A stretch of DNA of 49,114 nt. Origin: Nitrosotalea sp. (GTDB lineage: Archaea; Thermoproteota; Nitrososphaeria; Nitrososphaerales; Nitrosopumilaceae). Location: the NCBI GenBank assembly GCA_025449485.1, contig JANWJG010000038.1, positions 1 to 49,114 of the forward strand, written 5' to 3'. This document shows, in pieces, positions 7,572 to 14,963 of the stretch. The notes beneath the pieces are model-generated. The model searched no databases. It had not been told where the DNA came from and saw only the letters and a list, made by a program, of their open reading frames with translations. Made by a program: the position numbers and the translations under genes. The stretch's first letter is position 1. Every line of letters begins with the position of its first letter.

Positions 7572-7985
7572 ATGGGATTATTTGGAGGCAAAAAAGAAGA
7601 GTATTGTTCAGTATGTAACAAGAGGACTCCACGTACAAGTAAACCAAAGAAAGAATGGCACATCAAAGGCCAACTCTGTGCAAAATGTTTTGTAGATTTT
7701 ATGAAAAAACCTATTGCGAAAAAAAAGAGTGATGATGTTTGTGTTGCATGTGGGGCAGAACCAGGCGGGCTAAACCTATGGAAACCAAAAAAAGAGTGGC
7801 AACTACAAGGCTGGCTCTGCGAGCCATGTCTTCATGAATGGGAAAAGTCTGATAATGAATTAAAGAAAGCCTGTATCGTATGTAATGCCAAACTTGGCTT
7901 TTTTCCACGCTATGCAAAAAAGGAATGGAACCTCAAGGGGTATTTGTGCAAAAACTGCTGGAATGCCCAAGAGTCAAAAACCTAA
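7572..7985 (+). CDS. Protein made of three tandem CxxC...CxxC zinc-finger units
   Basis: 137 residues consisting almost entirely of three ~45-residue repeats: C12-C15/C36-C39, C57-C60/C83-C86 and C101-C104/C126-C129. Each has the same middle, K-K-E-W-x-[IL]-[KQ]-G-x-L-C. Each unit should bind one zinc ion through four Cys, like a treble clef or zinc ribbon. The strict KKEW-x-L-x-G signature between the knuckles is not a standard motif I can name. It is probably cytosolic, with a role in nucleic-acid or protein binding (inference). Confidence 0.85.
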   Translation: MGLFGGKKEEYCSVCNKRTPRTSKPKKEWHIKGQLCAKCFVDFMKKPIAKKKSDDVCVACGAEPGGLNLWKPKKEWQLQGWLCEPCLHEWEKSDNELKKACIVCNAKLGFFPRYAKKEWNLKGYLCKNCWNAQESKT

Positions 7986-8002
7986 AAAAATCATAAATGA
8001 TT

Positions 8003-8287
8003 CTACTCTGGAGGATTTTGGACAAATACATTACAGATCAACCAGTCTGTCTTGGAATCACGATATTGTACGTTGCATGTAACAAACTTGCCCTTTAGTG
8101 CTCGCTCCAAGTCTGCAATGGTTTTCTCTTCATATTGAGGATCCTCGGGATTATCCACCTTGGCAATCATAATCCTCTCAACATTTCCGTATTCCTCCTT
8201 GTTGTCTTTACGAAAATGTGTAACTGACATGTCAAAAGTATTTCCTGATAGACATGCAATTACTGGACCGCCTATTCCATCGCCCAT
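8003..8287 (-). CDS. Small protein, hypothetical
   Basis: 94 residues, acidic in the middle (DNPEDPQYEEKTIADLERAL), with a beta-rich C-terminus (KFVTCNVQYRDSKTDWLICN). Two Cys (in VTCNV and LICNV) are 14 residues apart. There is no signal peptide or membrane helix. ATG start. No family recognised; length and composition support a real gene. Confidence 0.65.
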   Translation of the reverse strand: MGDGIGGPVIACLSGNTFDMSVTHFRKDNKEEYGNVERIMIAKVDNPEDPQYEEKTIADLERALKGKFVTCNVQYRDSKTDWLICNVFVQNPPE

Positions 8288-8397
8288 GTTTTGTGTATTT
8301 TTTGTGTACCATAATTAACTATTCCACTATGGTTCCTATGTGGTTCTAAACAGTCTATTGTCAAGATCTTTATGATGTCAAACCACGAAATAAAACC

Positions 8398-8844
8398 ATG
8401 AGTAAAACAGAAGTACTAAGCGAGAAGACAAACAAACCAGAGACAAAAGAAATCTATTCAGTATACAGACAGAACGTAAACCGTTACTTTGAAGAAGCAG
8501 AGAAAAGCATGGTGCAATGCATGGAGGCAGCTTCGAGCCTGCAACAAGAATTTGTCTTGGCATGCAAAAATGCAATAGACAATACGGTTGCATTCCAACA
8601 AGAAGTGGTGACAAAGAGCGGACTTGGTTCAAACATTCCACAGTCTTATCTGAAATCAATCAATGATGCATCAGACGAATTTGTTAAAGCCGTCTCTCTT
8701 CAGAACAAGGCAGTGATAACTGCAATCGATGCTACAAGACAGAATATCAAGACATTCAATGACAACTTGAAGACATTTACTACTATGGATACTGGCACAA
8801 TGTCATCATGGTTTTCAGCCTGGAAACCTGTACGAAATCCATAG
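8398..8844 (+). CDS. Phasin-like helical protein
   Basis: 148 residues, almost all alpha-helical and rich in Gln, Ala and Lys, with heptad-like spacing (e.g. EEAEKSMVQCMEAASSLQQE). It resembles phasins, which coat polyhydroxyalkanoate granules; thaumarchaea are known to carry PHA synthase genes, but none is in this window. A CTTTATGA box ~27 nt upstream of the ATG fits a leaderless transcript, and T-runs follow the stop (possible terminator). The phasin assignment rests on shape, not on a specific motif. Confidence 0.7.
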   Translation: MSKTEVLSEKTNKPETKEIYSVYRQNVNRYFEEAEKSMVQCMEAASSLQQEFVLACKNAIDNTVAFQQEVVTKSGLGSNIPQSYLKSINDASDEFVKAVSLQNKAVITAIDATRQNIKTFNDNLKTFTTMDTGTMSSWFSAWKPVRNP

Positions 8845-8989
8845 ATCATATCTTTTTATTTTTTAGGCACGAAAAAATAAATTTTCCTTGTATTTACGCC
8901 TTGTCTAAACGTCAATCTAGGCGCAATCCAACATTTTTGTTGCAAAATTGTATTGAATTGATAAATAATTTTTCTGACACTATTCCATC

Positions 8990-9037
8990 ATGACAAAAAC
9001 AAAAACAATCCGAGAAATGCAAGGAGGAAAACTCTGA
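8990..9037 (+). CDS. 15-residue leader ORF (MTKTKTIREMQGGKL)
   Basis: The ATG lies 25 nt behind an ATAAATAATT box, so it would be the leaderless first ORF of the transcript. Its TGA overlaps the ATG of the next small gene (TGATG), and its codons contain AAGGAGGAAA, a strong Shine-Dalgarno sequence for that gene. This is either a translated coupling leader or simply the 5' leader of the operon. Confidence 0.45.
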   Translation: MTKTKTIREMQGGKL

Positions 9038-9168
9038 TGACTGACTCGGCTACAATCACAAAGTGTCTAGACTATGCAGTCCAGATAATGCAATGGGTTG
9101 ATGGAAAAGAACACCTGTTGGCAATGGGCAAAGTCTTTCTCTGCACGCTATTCCTAGGAGGTCCATAG
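9037..9168 (+). CDS. 43-residue protein, second ORF of the 8990-9601 operon
   Basis: Begins MTDSATITKCLDYAVQIMQW and ends FLGGP. The helical N-terminus contains CLDYAVQIM, and the C-terminal half is hydrophobic (HLLAMGKVFLCTLFL). AAGGAGG lies 7-15 nt upstream, and its own 3' end carries AGGAGGT for the next gene, which starts 1 nt after its stop. This tight Shine-Dalgarno-linked arrangement is the main evidence that it is real. No family recognised. Confidence 0.65.
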   Translation: MTDSATITKCLDYAVQIMQWVDGKEHLLAMGKVFLCTLFLGGP

Positions 9169-9169
9169 C

Positions 9170-9601
9170 ATGGCAGTAGAAAAAACCGGCAAGATTCAAG
9201 AGATACGCGAAACAGTATCTTGTGCAGTTGAGATAATGCGTCAGATAAGGGCACCTGGAGTACAAGAGTCCCTTGGAAAAATCATGGACATGGGTACAGT
9301 TGTCAAGGATATAATCGAGGCACTAAAGACACCCGAGATGGTCAAGAATATAGAAAATTTCCGCTTGATTACGCAAAACATCAACGAGGCTTCTGAAAAG
9401 ATGCACGGTACCATAAAACTAATGGAAGAGATAGGTGTCATACAAGAAGCCAAGGAATTTACAAGGTCTGCCAAAAACATGATGGACCTGATTGGAAATA
9501 CCGGCCAAGACCTAAGGGAGGTAAATGCAGCAGTAAAATCAGTCTTCAGGTCAGTCCAAGTGCTGGTCGATGATATCAGGCCTGCAGAAAGCAGATATTA
9601 A
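9170..9601 (+). CDS. Helical coiled-coil protein, hypothetical
   Basis: 143 residues, nearly all helical, with repeated amphipathic segments (e.g. MGTVVKDIIEALKTPEMVKN and LRLITQNINEASEKM-like heptads). No Cys beyond one near the N-terminus and no membrane helix. Translation is driven by AGGAGGT 8 nt upstream, inside the preceding 43-residue gene. The sequence weakly recalls DUF1641-type helical proteins and phasins. With the phasin-like gene ~300 bp upstream it may form a granule- or polymer-associated cluster (inference). Confidence 0.75.
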   Translation: MAVEKTGKIQEIRETVSCAVEIMRQIRAPGVQESLGKIMDMGTVVKDIIEALKTPEMVKNIENFRLITQNINEASEKMHGTIKLMEEIGVIQEAKEFTRSAKNMMDLIGNTGQDLREVNAAVKSVFRSVQVLVDDIRPAESRY

Positions 9602-9626
9602 TATTGATTATACTTTTGTATTAATC

Positions 9627-9779
9627 ATGACAGAATTTGATAGAGTGTTGTGCTCTTGTACAAGTTGCAGGTGTGGTCATTATGGAAAGGGGTCAATTGA
9701 CAATTTTATGTGTGATAACTGTAAAAACGACATCCATGGTGGAATGAGACCTGTCACAAAAGCGGTAAAATCACACTAG
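9627..9779 (+). CDS. 50-residue zinc-binding protein
   Basis: The ATG at 9627 gives 50 residues: RVLCSCTSCRCGHYGKGSID, then MCDNCKND. Two Cys clusters (CSC-x2-C-x-C and CxxC) spaced 14 residues apart form a likely zinc ribbon. The C-terminus is basic. It follows the helical gene by 25 nt on the same strand. Function unknown. Confidence 0.65.
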   Translation: MTEFDRVLCSCTSCRCGHYGKGSIDNFMCDNCKNDIHGGMRPVTKAVKSH

Positions 9780-9835
9780 TAGACAACTATTTTATTGAAT
9801 ATATTTTACCTTACTTTTTTGTATGACTAGATTTT

Positions 9836-9879
9836 CATTTTTGCGTTCCGTCATGCCCCCTATTTTTCTATTGAAACTT
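9836..9879 (-). repeat. Partial copy (D) of the surface-island intergenic repeat
   Basis: On the minus strand this covers the last codons of the 9860-10936 gene (ending VSIEK-stop) and the following GACGGAACGCAAAAATG. Close matches to the same segment are at 13339-13380 (copy A, preserving VSIEK-stop) and, without the coding part, near 20100 (copy B). Confidence 0.7.
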
Positions 9880-10936
9880 GCTCCATATCAGATAATTTTG
9901 TACCGTTAAAGAAACTATCAAGTATAATATTCATTCCCTGATCAAAAGATGACGCAGAATTAAAAAACACATGGTATCCATTGCGATAAAACTCAAAAGA
10001 GGGAAAAACAGCATATGGATTTGGCTTGCCATCAACATTTGTCGCAGATGAATAAACAGTATGATTGCCAAACTGCCAAGCTTGCATGTACTTTGTCATG
10101 CGATTATAGTCTGGATCAGTTGGCGATAATCCCGTACAGTTGCAATATACTGTGTCAATGATCGGGGTATCGTTATAGGATTTATCCCATGTGTACCTGA
10201 AATAAGTGTCGTTAGCACTATTAAATGCCATATCAATGAGAAATGACCCGTCTTCAAGAAAGAGCGGTATTGGAATAGGAGTTTTGGACTGGGTTGCATA
10301 TTTTTCCAATAGGTATCGAGAAGAATTCAATATCTGATCTTTTGATACATCTCTTCCAATTCCAACCACGCCGTTCTTGTTTTCTTCCCACGTAGGCTGT
10401 TTGACAACCAGATATCCTTGGCTATCAGTATCAAGGTCAAGTTTTGGCAGTGCGCCTGTAACTGGAGCTCTGATCATTACAAGTCCCGGACTGTAAGATA
10501 CACCATCTATTAACCGGTATGGAGGGCTTATGCATGGATCCTCAATCCTCTGTCTCCCAGGTTGTGGCCAATACTTCATCAAGCAGTGAGATGTAGGATC
10601 AAGTGCACTGTATGCACGAAAAGAAGACGTATCATTTTTGTCACCACCAATGATTTTAGGCAGACGAATAAGCATGAACATCTGATAGGCGTTTGCACTG
10701 TCAAAATCATACGAATTAGGATACATAAAATATCCAAAGCTGTTTGGCACCATGTCCGATATCTTGACATAATTCCCGGATGATCCAGGGCTGTTAGATG
10801 AATGAAGGTAAATTCTATCATTTTGACTAGAGATTGTAGAGGGGGAAGTGAATACAATTATGCCATATACGACAATTGCTAAAACAACTATTGAAATCAT
10901 AAAAATAGAAAATTTTGAAAGATGTCGTATTTTCAT
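9860..10936 (-). CDS. Membrane-anchored Rieske-fold protein lacking all cluster ligands
   Basis: 358 residues. Residues 10-30 are an uncleaved signal anchor; the rest is outside. Residues ~104-178 have the Rieske arrangement: SSFRAYSALDPTSHC, then RIEDPC, then LPKLDLDTDSQGYLVV. In a normal Rieske protein C-x-H-x-G-C and C-P-C-H-G hold a [2Fe-2S] cluster and a disulfide. Here only the disulfide pair remains (C118 and C135), and all four ligand positions are Asp/Thr/Asp/Ile. It is therefore a redox-dead fold, kept for structure or binding. A paralog is at 17755-18627. Last gene of the minus-strand operon 13242-9860; its ATG overlaps the preceding stop (ATGA). Confidence 0.85.
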   Translation of the reverse strand: MKIRHLSKFSIFMISIVVLAIVVYGIIVFTSPSTISSQNDRIYLHSSNSPGSSGNYVKISDMVPNSFGYFMYPNSYDFDSANAYQMFMLIRLPKIIGGDKNDTSSFRAYSALDPTSHCLMKYWPQPGRQRIEDPCISPPYRLIDGVSYSPGLVMIRAPVTGALPKLDLDTDSQGYLVVKQPTWEENKNGVVGIGRDVSKDQILNSSRYLLEKYATQSKTPIPIPLFLEDGSFLIDMAFNSANDTYFRYTWDKSYNDTPIIDTVYCNCTGLSPTDPDYNRMTKYMQAWQFGNHTVYSSATNVDGKPNPYAVFPSFEFYRNGYHVFFNSASSFDQGMNIILDSFFNGTKLSDMEQVSIEK

Positions 10937-11175
10937 TTTCTATCCACAGAATTCCATTCACAATGACCAAGCCAGAATTGACCTGATGTAGCATAAATTC
11001 CTCCTGTACAATAATACTTGTACAAAATTGAATCGTATTGTATTACATTTTTACAACCATTTTTGTCACAGATTTGATAATGAGCATCAGGATTATCTAA
11101 CACTGGAGCTAATGCGATAAACAAAACTGAAAAAAGTATGGAAATTCCAATTATTGCAAGGTATAGAGTTTTCAT
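10933..11175 (-). CDS. Small secreted Cys-rich protein
   Basis: 80 residues: an MKTLYLAIIGIS-type signal peptide (cleavage near residue 27) and a ~50-residue mature part with four Cys (ICDKNGC, YYCTGG, GHCEW), consistent with two disulfides. The start and first codons resemble those of neighbouring genes at the DNA level (ATGAAAACTCT). It sits 10 nt after the lamin-tail gene and overlaps the Rieske-like gene by 4 nt, so it is operonic. No family recognised. Confidence 0.75.
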   Translation of the reverse strand: MKTLYLAIIGISILFSVLFIALAPVLDNPDAHYQICDKNGCKNVIQYDSILYKYYCTGGIYATSGQFWLGHCEWNSVDRK

Positions 11176-11185
11176 TATTTTACAT

Positions 11186-12298
11186 CTAATATCCTTGGTT
11201 TTCTGTAAACGGTTTAGGAATCATCTGTATAGTTTTTGTTCCGTTCTGAAATAATATGGTAAACATCCTGTCGGTAGGCGACAGATGTTCGCGGTAATCA
11301 ATTTTGTTTCCATCAGATGTTACGTTAAATGAAGCATAATCACCAATTTTTGGGCTATCAATAAGATCTCTAGGAACAAACAGAGTCATCTTGCTGTCAC
11401 CGGTAGTTTCAAGTGACAATGTCAACCCATGAGTTGTCATATCAGATGCAATATTGTTAATTTTACTCCCTACGGAATAATACATTATTGTAGAATTGGT
11501 ATTGTATAGTGATACAGTCTGCAACGGAATGCCCCAGCCTCTAGTCACAAGTTTAGATGCAGAAGACAAGGTCACGCATGCAGTATTATCTTGCAGATAC
11601 TCATTTGTCGGGTCAGATCTTTTTATTATCACTACAAAGCCTGTTTTACAGTTTAGATCTTTAGCATCAATCCCGGACTGGGCTTGTCTTGATGGTGACA
11701 ACAGAGTGGTTTTGACTGGAAATTCATGAATTATGTTTGCCTCTTTGAAGATCCATTTTCCATCAACTTGTTGCCAAGTTCTAGTATCACCATAATCATC
11801 ACTTAGACTAGGTGTAGAATATTTGTAAAGTGTTTTTCCAGCAAAAGGTTGTACAGAATATGAAAAGATTATTGTAGCGTTGTCATGTGCTGGTGCACCA
11901 TTACCTAGACCGCCGCCAACTCCAATGCGAGTAGTAAGCCTATCTTGAGTTTGAATATAACAGTGCTCGTTTGGACCTAGTGTTATTTGTGGATAACCTC
12001 CTTCTCCATTACCGTCTTTAATATCAACATCATTTACTAACATGGTTGCATTTTTTGTGTTGTACAATTCTAACCAGCCAATAGCCCAAGGTCCTATCGA
12101 GCCATTGTCATCAATACATGATTTCACTCCATCAGCATAAAATGAAATAGGTCCCCATAACTCAACTTGGGTTACAATGATTGGAGGTGCACCTGTATCC
12201 AGAATAGTTGTAGTATCAGCTCTGACTAGATGAATTTGAGAATAAGCAAGTATCATCATAGAAATTCCAACAATTGACAAATAGTGGAGAGTTTTCAT
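11186..12298 (-). CDS. Secreted lamin-tail-like surface protein with the C-x(n)-C/RGW module
   Basis: 370 residues with signal peptide 1-28. Residues ~40-150 (GWLELYNTKNATMLVNDVDI, then ITLGPNEH) resemble the lamin-tail (LTD) beta-sandwich found in secreted proteins. Residues ~205-255 carry the recurrent module ending ACVTLSSASKLVTRGW, with C217 and C241; the Cys spacing is 24 here rather than the 17 of three other proteins in the window. The C-terminal ~80 residues (FVPRDLIDSPKIGDYASFNV) resemble the beta domain of the upstream gene product. Its ATG overlaps the stop of the upstream gene (ATGA). Confidence 0.8.
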   Translation of the reverse strand: MKTLHYLSIVGISMMILAYSQIHLVRADTTTILDTGAPPIIVTQVELWGPISFYADGVKSCIDDNGSIGPWAIGWLELYNTKNATMLVNDVDIKDGNGEGGYPQITLGPNEHCYIQTQDRLTTRIGVGGGLGNGAPAHDNATIIFSYSVQPFAGKTLYKYSTPSLSDDYGDTRTWQQVDGKWIFKEANIIHEFPVKTTLLSPSRQAQSGIDAKDLNCKTGFVVIIKRSDPTNEYLQDNTACVTLSSASKLVTRGWGIPLQTVSLYNTNSTIMYYSVGSKINNIASDMTTHGLTLSLETTGDSKMTLFVPRDLIDSPKIGDYASFNVTSDGNKIDYREHLSPTDRMFTILFQNGTKTIQMIPKPFTENQGY

Positions 12299-13242
12299 TT
12301 CCTAAATTTCATCCTATAAAATCCAATGGCAGAAACTATTCCAATCAATAAAACTGGAACCGAAAATGGAAATTCAGGAACTGTCAATGTACTAGATATC
12401 TTCAAACTTTGAGTGCCAGAACCTGACCATGGAATTGTTATTGTCCTACTCGTATCGTTTTCACTTTCTTGAAAACTGATAGATGTCCCGTCGCGGGTCA
12501 CAACAAATGGCAAAAGGTTACTAATATTAGAATTTCCAGATTTTGAATCTACCAATGTTTTTGGTATCGTAACTGTAATTGATCCATCCTTTGTACTGTT
12601 AACCAAAATAACGATTGATTTGGATCCGACATCTGCTGTGACATTGATAACCTTTCCATTTTCTATTATGTATGGTATAAAATAATTTGTCCCTTGAACA
12701 TTAAGAAATGGCACTACTCCAGACGACATTGTATTATTACAATCAAGCAAGGATTGAGAATTTAGTTCATATCTAGAGTCAACCATGTAAAAACCCAAAT
12801 TCATCATAGTGGAATTATATTTTGCAGATTCAAGTACAACAAAAAAATCAGTTTCAATTTTTGTATTTGTCGGATTGCCATAATCATGACCGACATCTAC
12901 AAATTGATTAAATCGTATGTCGTCTGGAATTATGCCCAAGTTTTGAAAATATTCCTTTATTGCAGTACTCATGGCACAGTATTCAATATGATTATCACTC
13001 AAATTTGACGGTACTGTATTTGATCATGGTACAGCTTTGCCGGATACTGGATATGATTTCCCTGTCCCAGATGATTCCATGACAATATGAGAATAAATCA
13101 TACCGGATGTATCGTTGCTTTGCTCTATAGTATATCGATACCATGCAGGTGAAGAATCAGCACTGGCATAAGATGAACCTAAAAATGAAATGTAAATAAC
13201 AAATGTCAAAAGTGTAATTAGAGAATAAAATGATATTTTCAT
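12295..13242 (-). pseudogene. PEF-CTERM surface protein gene interrupted by an in-frame TGA
   Basis: From the ATG at 13242 the frame encodes a signal peptide (LITLLTFVIYISFLGSSYA) and runs to GKSYPVSGKAVP, where TGA at 13024-13026 stops it. The same frame then continues without a shift (SNTVPSNLSDNHIEYCAMST) for 241 more codons. The end is VPEFPFSVPVLLIGIVSA followed by FYRMKFRK, a PEF-type sorting signal: a tripartite motif, helix and basic tail recognised by archaeosortases. The second half has no signal peptide of its own, so this is one gene split by a nonsense codon. TTG at 13002 is the only restart. First gene of the operon behind repeat A. Confidence 0.7.
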
Positions 13243-13268
13243 AGTATACAAGTACTGGACAGATATAG

Positions 13269-13380
13269 TTTAAAAAATTGGTGTAGAATTCTTCTAGATT
13301 AAAAGGGATGGACCGGGCCGGACACGCTACTGTGCAGTGCATTTTTGCGTTCCATCATGTCTATTTTTCTATTGAAACTT
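13269..13380 (-). repeat. Surface-island repeat, copy A, with promoter of the 13242-9860 operon
   Basis: Read on the minus strand: remnant codons VGIEKVSIEK-stop, GATGGAACGCAAAAATG, a stretch containing CCGGCCCGGTCCA, then TCTAGAAGAATTCTACACC and the TATA-like TTTTTTAAA. The TATA centre is 31 nt before the ATG at 13242. Copy B (20031-20136) matches over about 95 bp with few differences. Copy C shares the promoter half. Confidence 0.8.
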
Positions 13381-13490
13381 TCTCAATACCTACTCATTTT
13401 GTTTCTATGTTTAACTTCATTTCATTCCAATATCTAAAAATCGTCCATTACATGGAAAGTCAAGGTAGTGGAATAACACATAATCCAATT

Positions 13491-13871
13491 TTAGAGAAGT
13501 TTTATCTGATCATTGATTATGTGAATGATCTTTTTTGAGAGTGTTATGGAACTAATGCTTTTATTGATTGTAGTGATAATTATATTTTCATTTATTGGAA
13601 ATGTAATCATTATAAGATTTGATCTTTCTGATATGTGATAGTTAATAGGACCATAGTTTTCATCAAAATCTCTTCCCATTGAAATCTGTAAAACACAACT
13701 CATACAAAAAAATTCATTCAAATGATCAGGAAATTGTCTAGCAAACAGAGGTCGGGCAATTTTTTCCAGTACTTTCCCACGATTGTTTATAACTGCTACG
13801 GATTGTATATTTTTATTTGATCTGAGAATAGAACCACACAATGACTCCAGTGATACATGAGATGACATCAT
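13491..13871 (-). CDS. Roadblock-like sensor-domain protein
   Basis: 126 residues from the ATG at 13871, chosen because it lies 1 nt after the stop of the upstream HTH gene. The pattern IQSVAVINNRGKVLEK, then a linker with CMSC, then a second beta half (NLIMITFPINENIIITTI) is that of a roadblock/profilin-like alpha-beta sensor domain, common in thaumarchaeal small proteins (possibly the DUF6659 group). Coupled to the HTH gene, it is probably its signal-sensing partner (inference). Confidence 0.7.
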   Translation of the reverse strand: MMSSHVSLESLCGSILRSNKNIQSVAVINNRGKVLEKIARPLFARQFPDHLNEFFCMSCVLQISMGRDFDENYGPINYHISERSNLIMITFPINENIIITTINKSISSITLSKKIIHIINDQIKLL

Positions 13872-13872
13872 A

Positions 13873-14199
13873 TTATTCAAGAGATGCAAAATTTGTATAC
13901 ACCGGTAGTTGATTTTCACACAACGCTATGTTGATGTTTATAACTTTACTCTGAAACGACGATGATTTTTTACCATCAGATCGTATGGTGTATGTAACAT
14001 GTAGAAGATTGAGTTTTTGAAGTAACTTCAGTTTTCTGTATATAGTACTTGGAGAAATATCATAATTTGAACAAATTTCTGCAGCAGTCATTGCATTCTC
14101 TTTTGTTATGCCGAGTATAATACGACAATGTTTGTCTAATAGAATCTGAAGAATTTGTTCTTCTCTTGTATCAACTTTTAAGGAGGATAAGATTTGCAT
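13873..14199 (-). CDS. Winged-helix (ArsR-like) transcription regulator
   Basis: 108 residues. Residues ~14-75 form a winged HTH: EEQILQILLDKHCRIILGIT, then MTAAEICSNYDISPSTIYRK (recognition helix), then LKLLQKLNLLHVTYTI (wing). The C-terminal ~30 residues include one Cys. First gene of a two-gene operon with the sensor protein. It is located next to the surface-protein island, so it may act on those genes (inference). Confidence 0.85.
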   Translation of the reverse strand: MQILSSLKVDTREEQILQILLDKHCRIILGITKENAMTAAEICSNYDISPSTIYRKLKLLQKLNLLHVTYTIRSDGKKSSSFQSKVININIALCENQLPVYTNFASLE

Positions 14200-14326
14200 A
14201 ATGTCATACTTACAGTAAAATAATTAAATTGGTAAGTATACACTGCAATACATTCAAGATTAGATTTTAATATGATATGTCTGAGCTCAAATAAAAAAGC
14301 AAGTGTTTCAGATATGAAATAATTAT

Positions 14327-14860
14327 TTATTCGGCAAACTCGAATGAAATCATGGTTTTATCAATTTTTACGTCCATTTTTTTATTAAATACCTCTTCAA
14401 AGATCAATTCGAGAATTGTTTTATGGTACACAGACCAGTTTTTTCCCAGTTCGTGCTTCATCACATATCTGTGAAAATGATTATCCTCATGAATATGACT
14501 CACTTGAACTGACGAGTTTATCATTCGTAATTCAAACCATGACAAAAATGACTTGATGTCAATTTTACCTTTCATGAATAGTGCCATATTCTTTACTTCA
14601 TCTTTCCCAACGTTGGTGGCAACACTTACTATTTCTTTTTGGCTCAGCTTTCCAAAAACATGAACAAAAACCTGCTTATTTATCATCACAAATCCAATTG
14701 TCGATTCATACATTCCCCAATCCAAAAATTGCCTCAATGCTTGATTTACAAGTGTATTAGTGCTTATCTTTCTATTACCTGATTCATTACGTAATTCCTT
14801 TATTATATTTTCATCCAGTCTAAAGGTCATTGTAGATGTTTTTTTGGCACTTGAACTCAA
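14327..14860 (-). CDS. Ribbon-helix-helix regulator with C-terminal sensory domain
   Basis: 177 residues. Residues ~10-45 (TMTFRLDENIIKELRNES, then STNTLVNQALRQFLDW) form a MetJ/Arc-type ribbon-helix-helix DNA-binding unit. The remaining ~130 residues form an alpha/beta domain with conserved His and Trp (HIHEDNHFHRYVMKHELGKN). The protein at 30488-31036 has the same length and layout, including an [LIV]-x2-H-x-LG-x-N/FSHKVSGNNY-like segment, so the two are paralogs. Ligand unknown. Confidence 0.8.
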   Translation of the reverse strand: MSSSAKKTSTMTFRLDENIIKELRNESGNRKISTNTLVNQALRQFLDWGMYESTIGFVMINKQVFVHVFGKLSQKEIVSVATNVGKDEVKNMALFMKGKIDIKSFLSWFELRMINSSVQVSHIHEDNHFHRYVMKHELGKNWSVYHKTILELIFEEVFNKKMDVKIDKTMISFEFAE

Positions 14861-14963
14861 CTGCTTTTAGTATGTAATGTTGAGCTTTTAAGATTTGTAT
14901 TAGGTAATTAACACATTTTGCCATCTATTTTATAGTATTTCACAAGTCAGATTATCAAAATTG

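Noticed and set aside
7366-7647. Minus-strand frame upstream of the 7172-7369 gene (TTGA overlap), and an opposing plus-strand frame at 7382-7618
   Set aside because: Both overlap the 7572 zinc-finger gene or its promoter. Neither has a convincing start or family pattern, and the two exclude each other.
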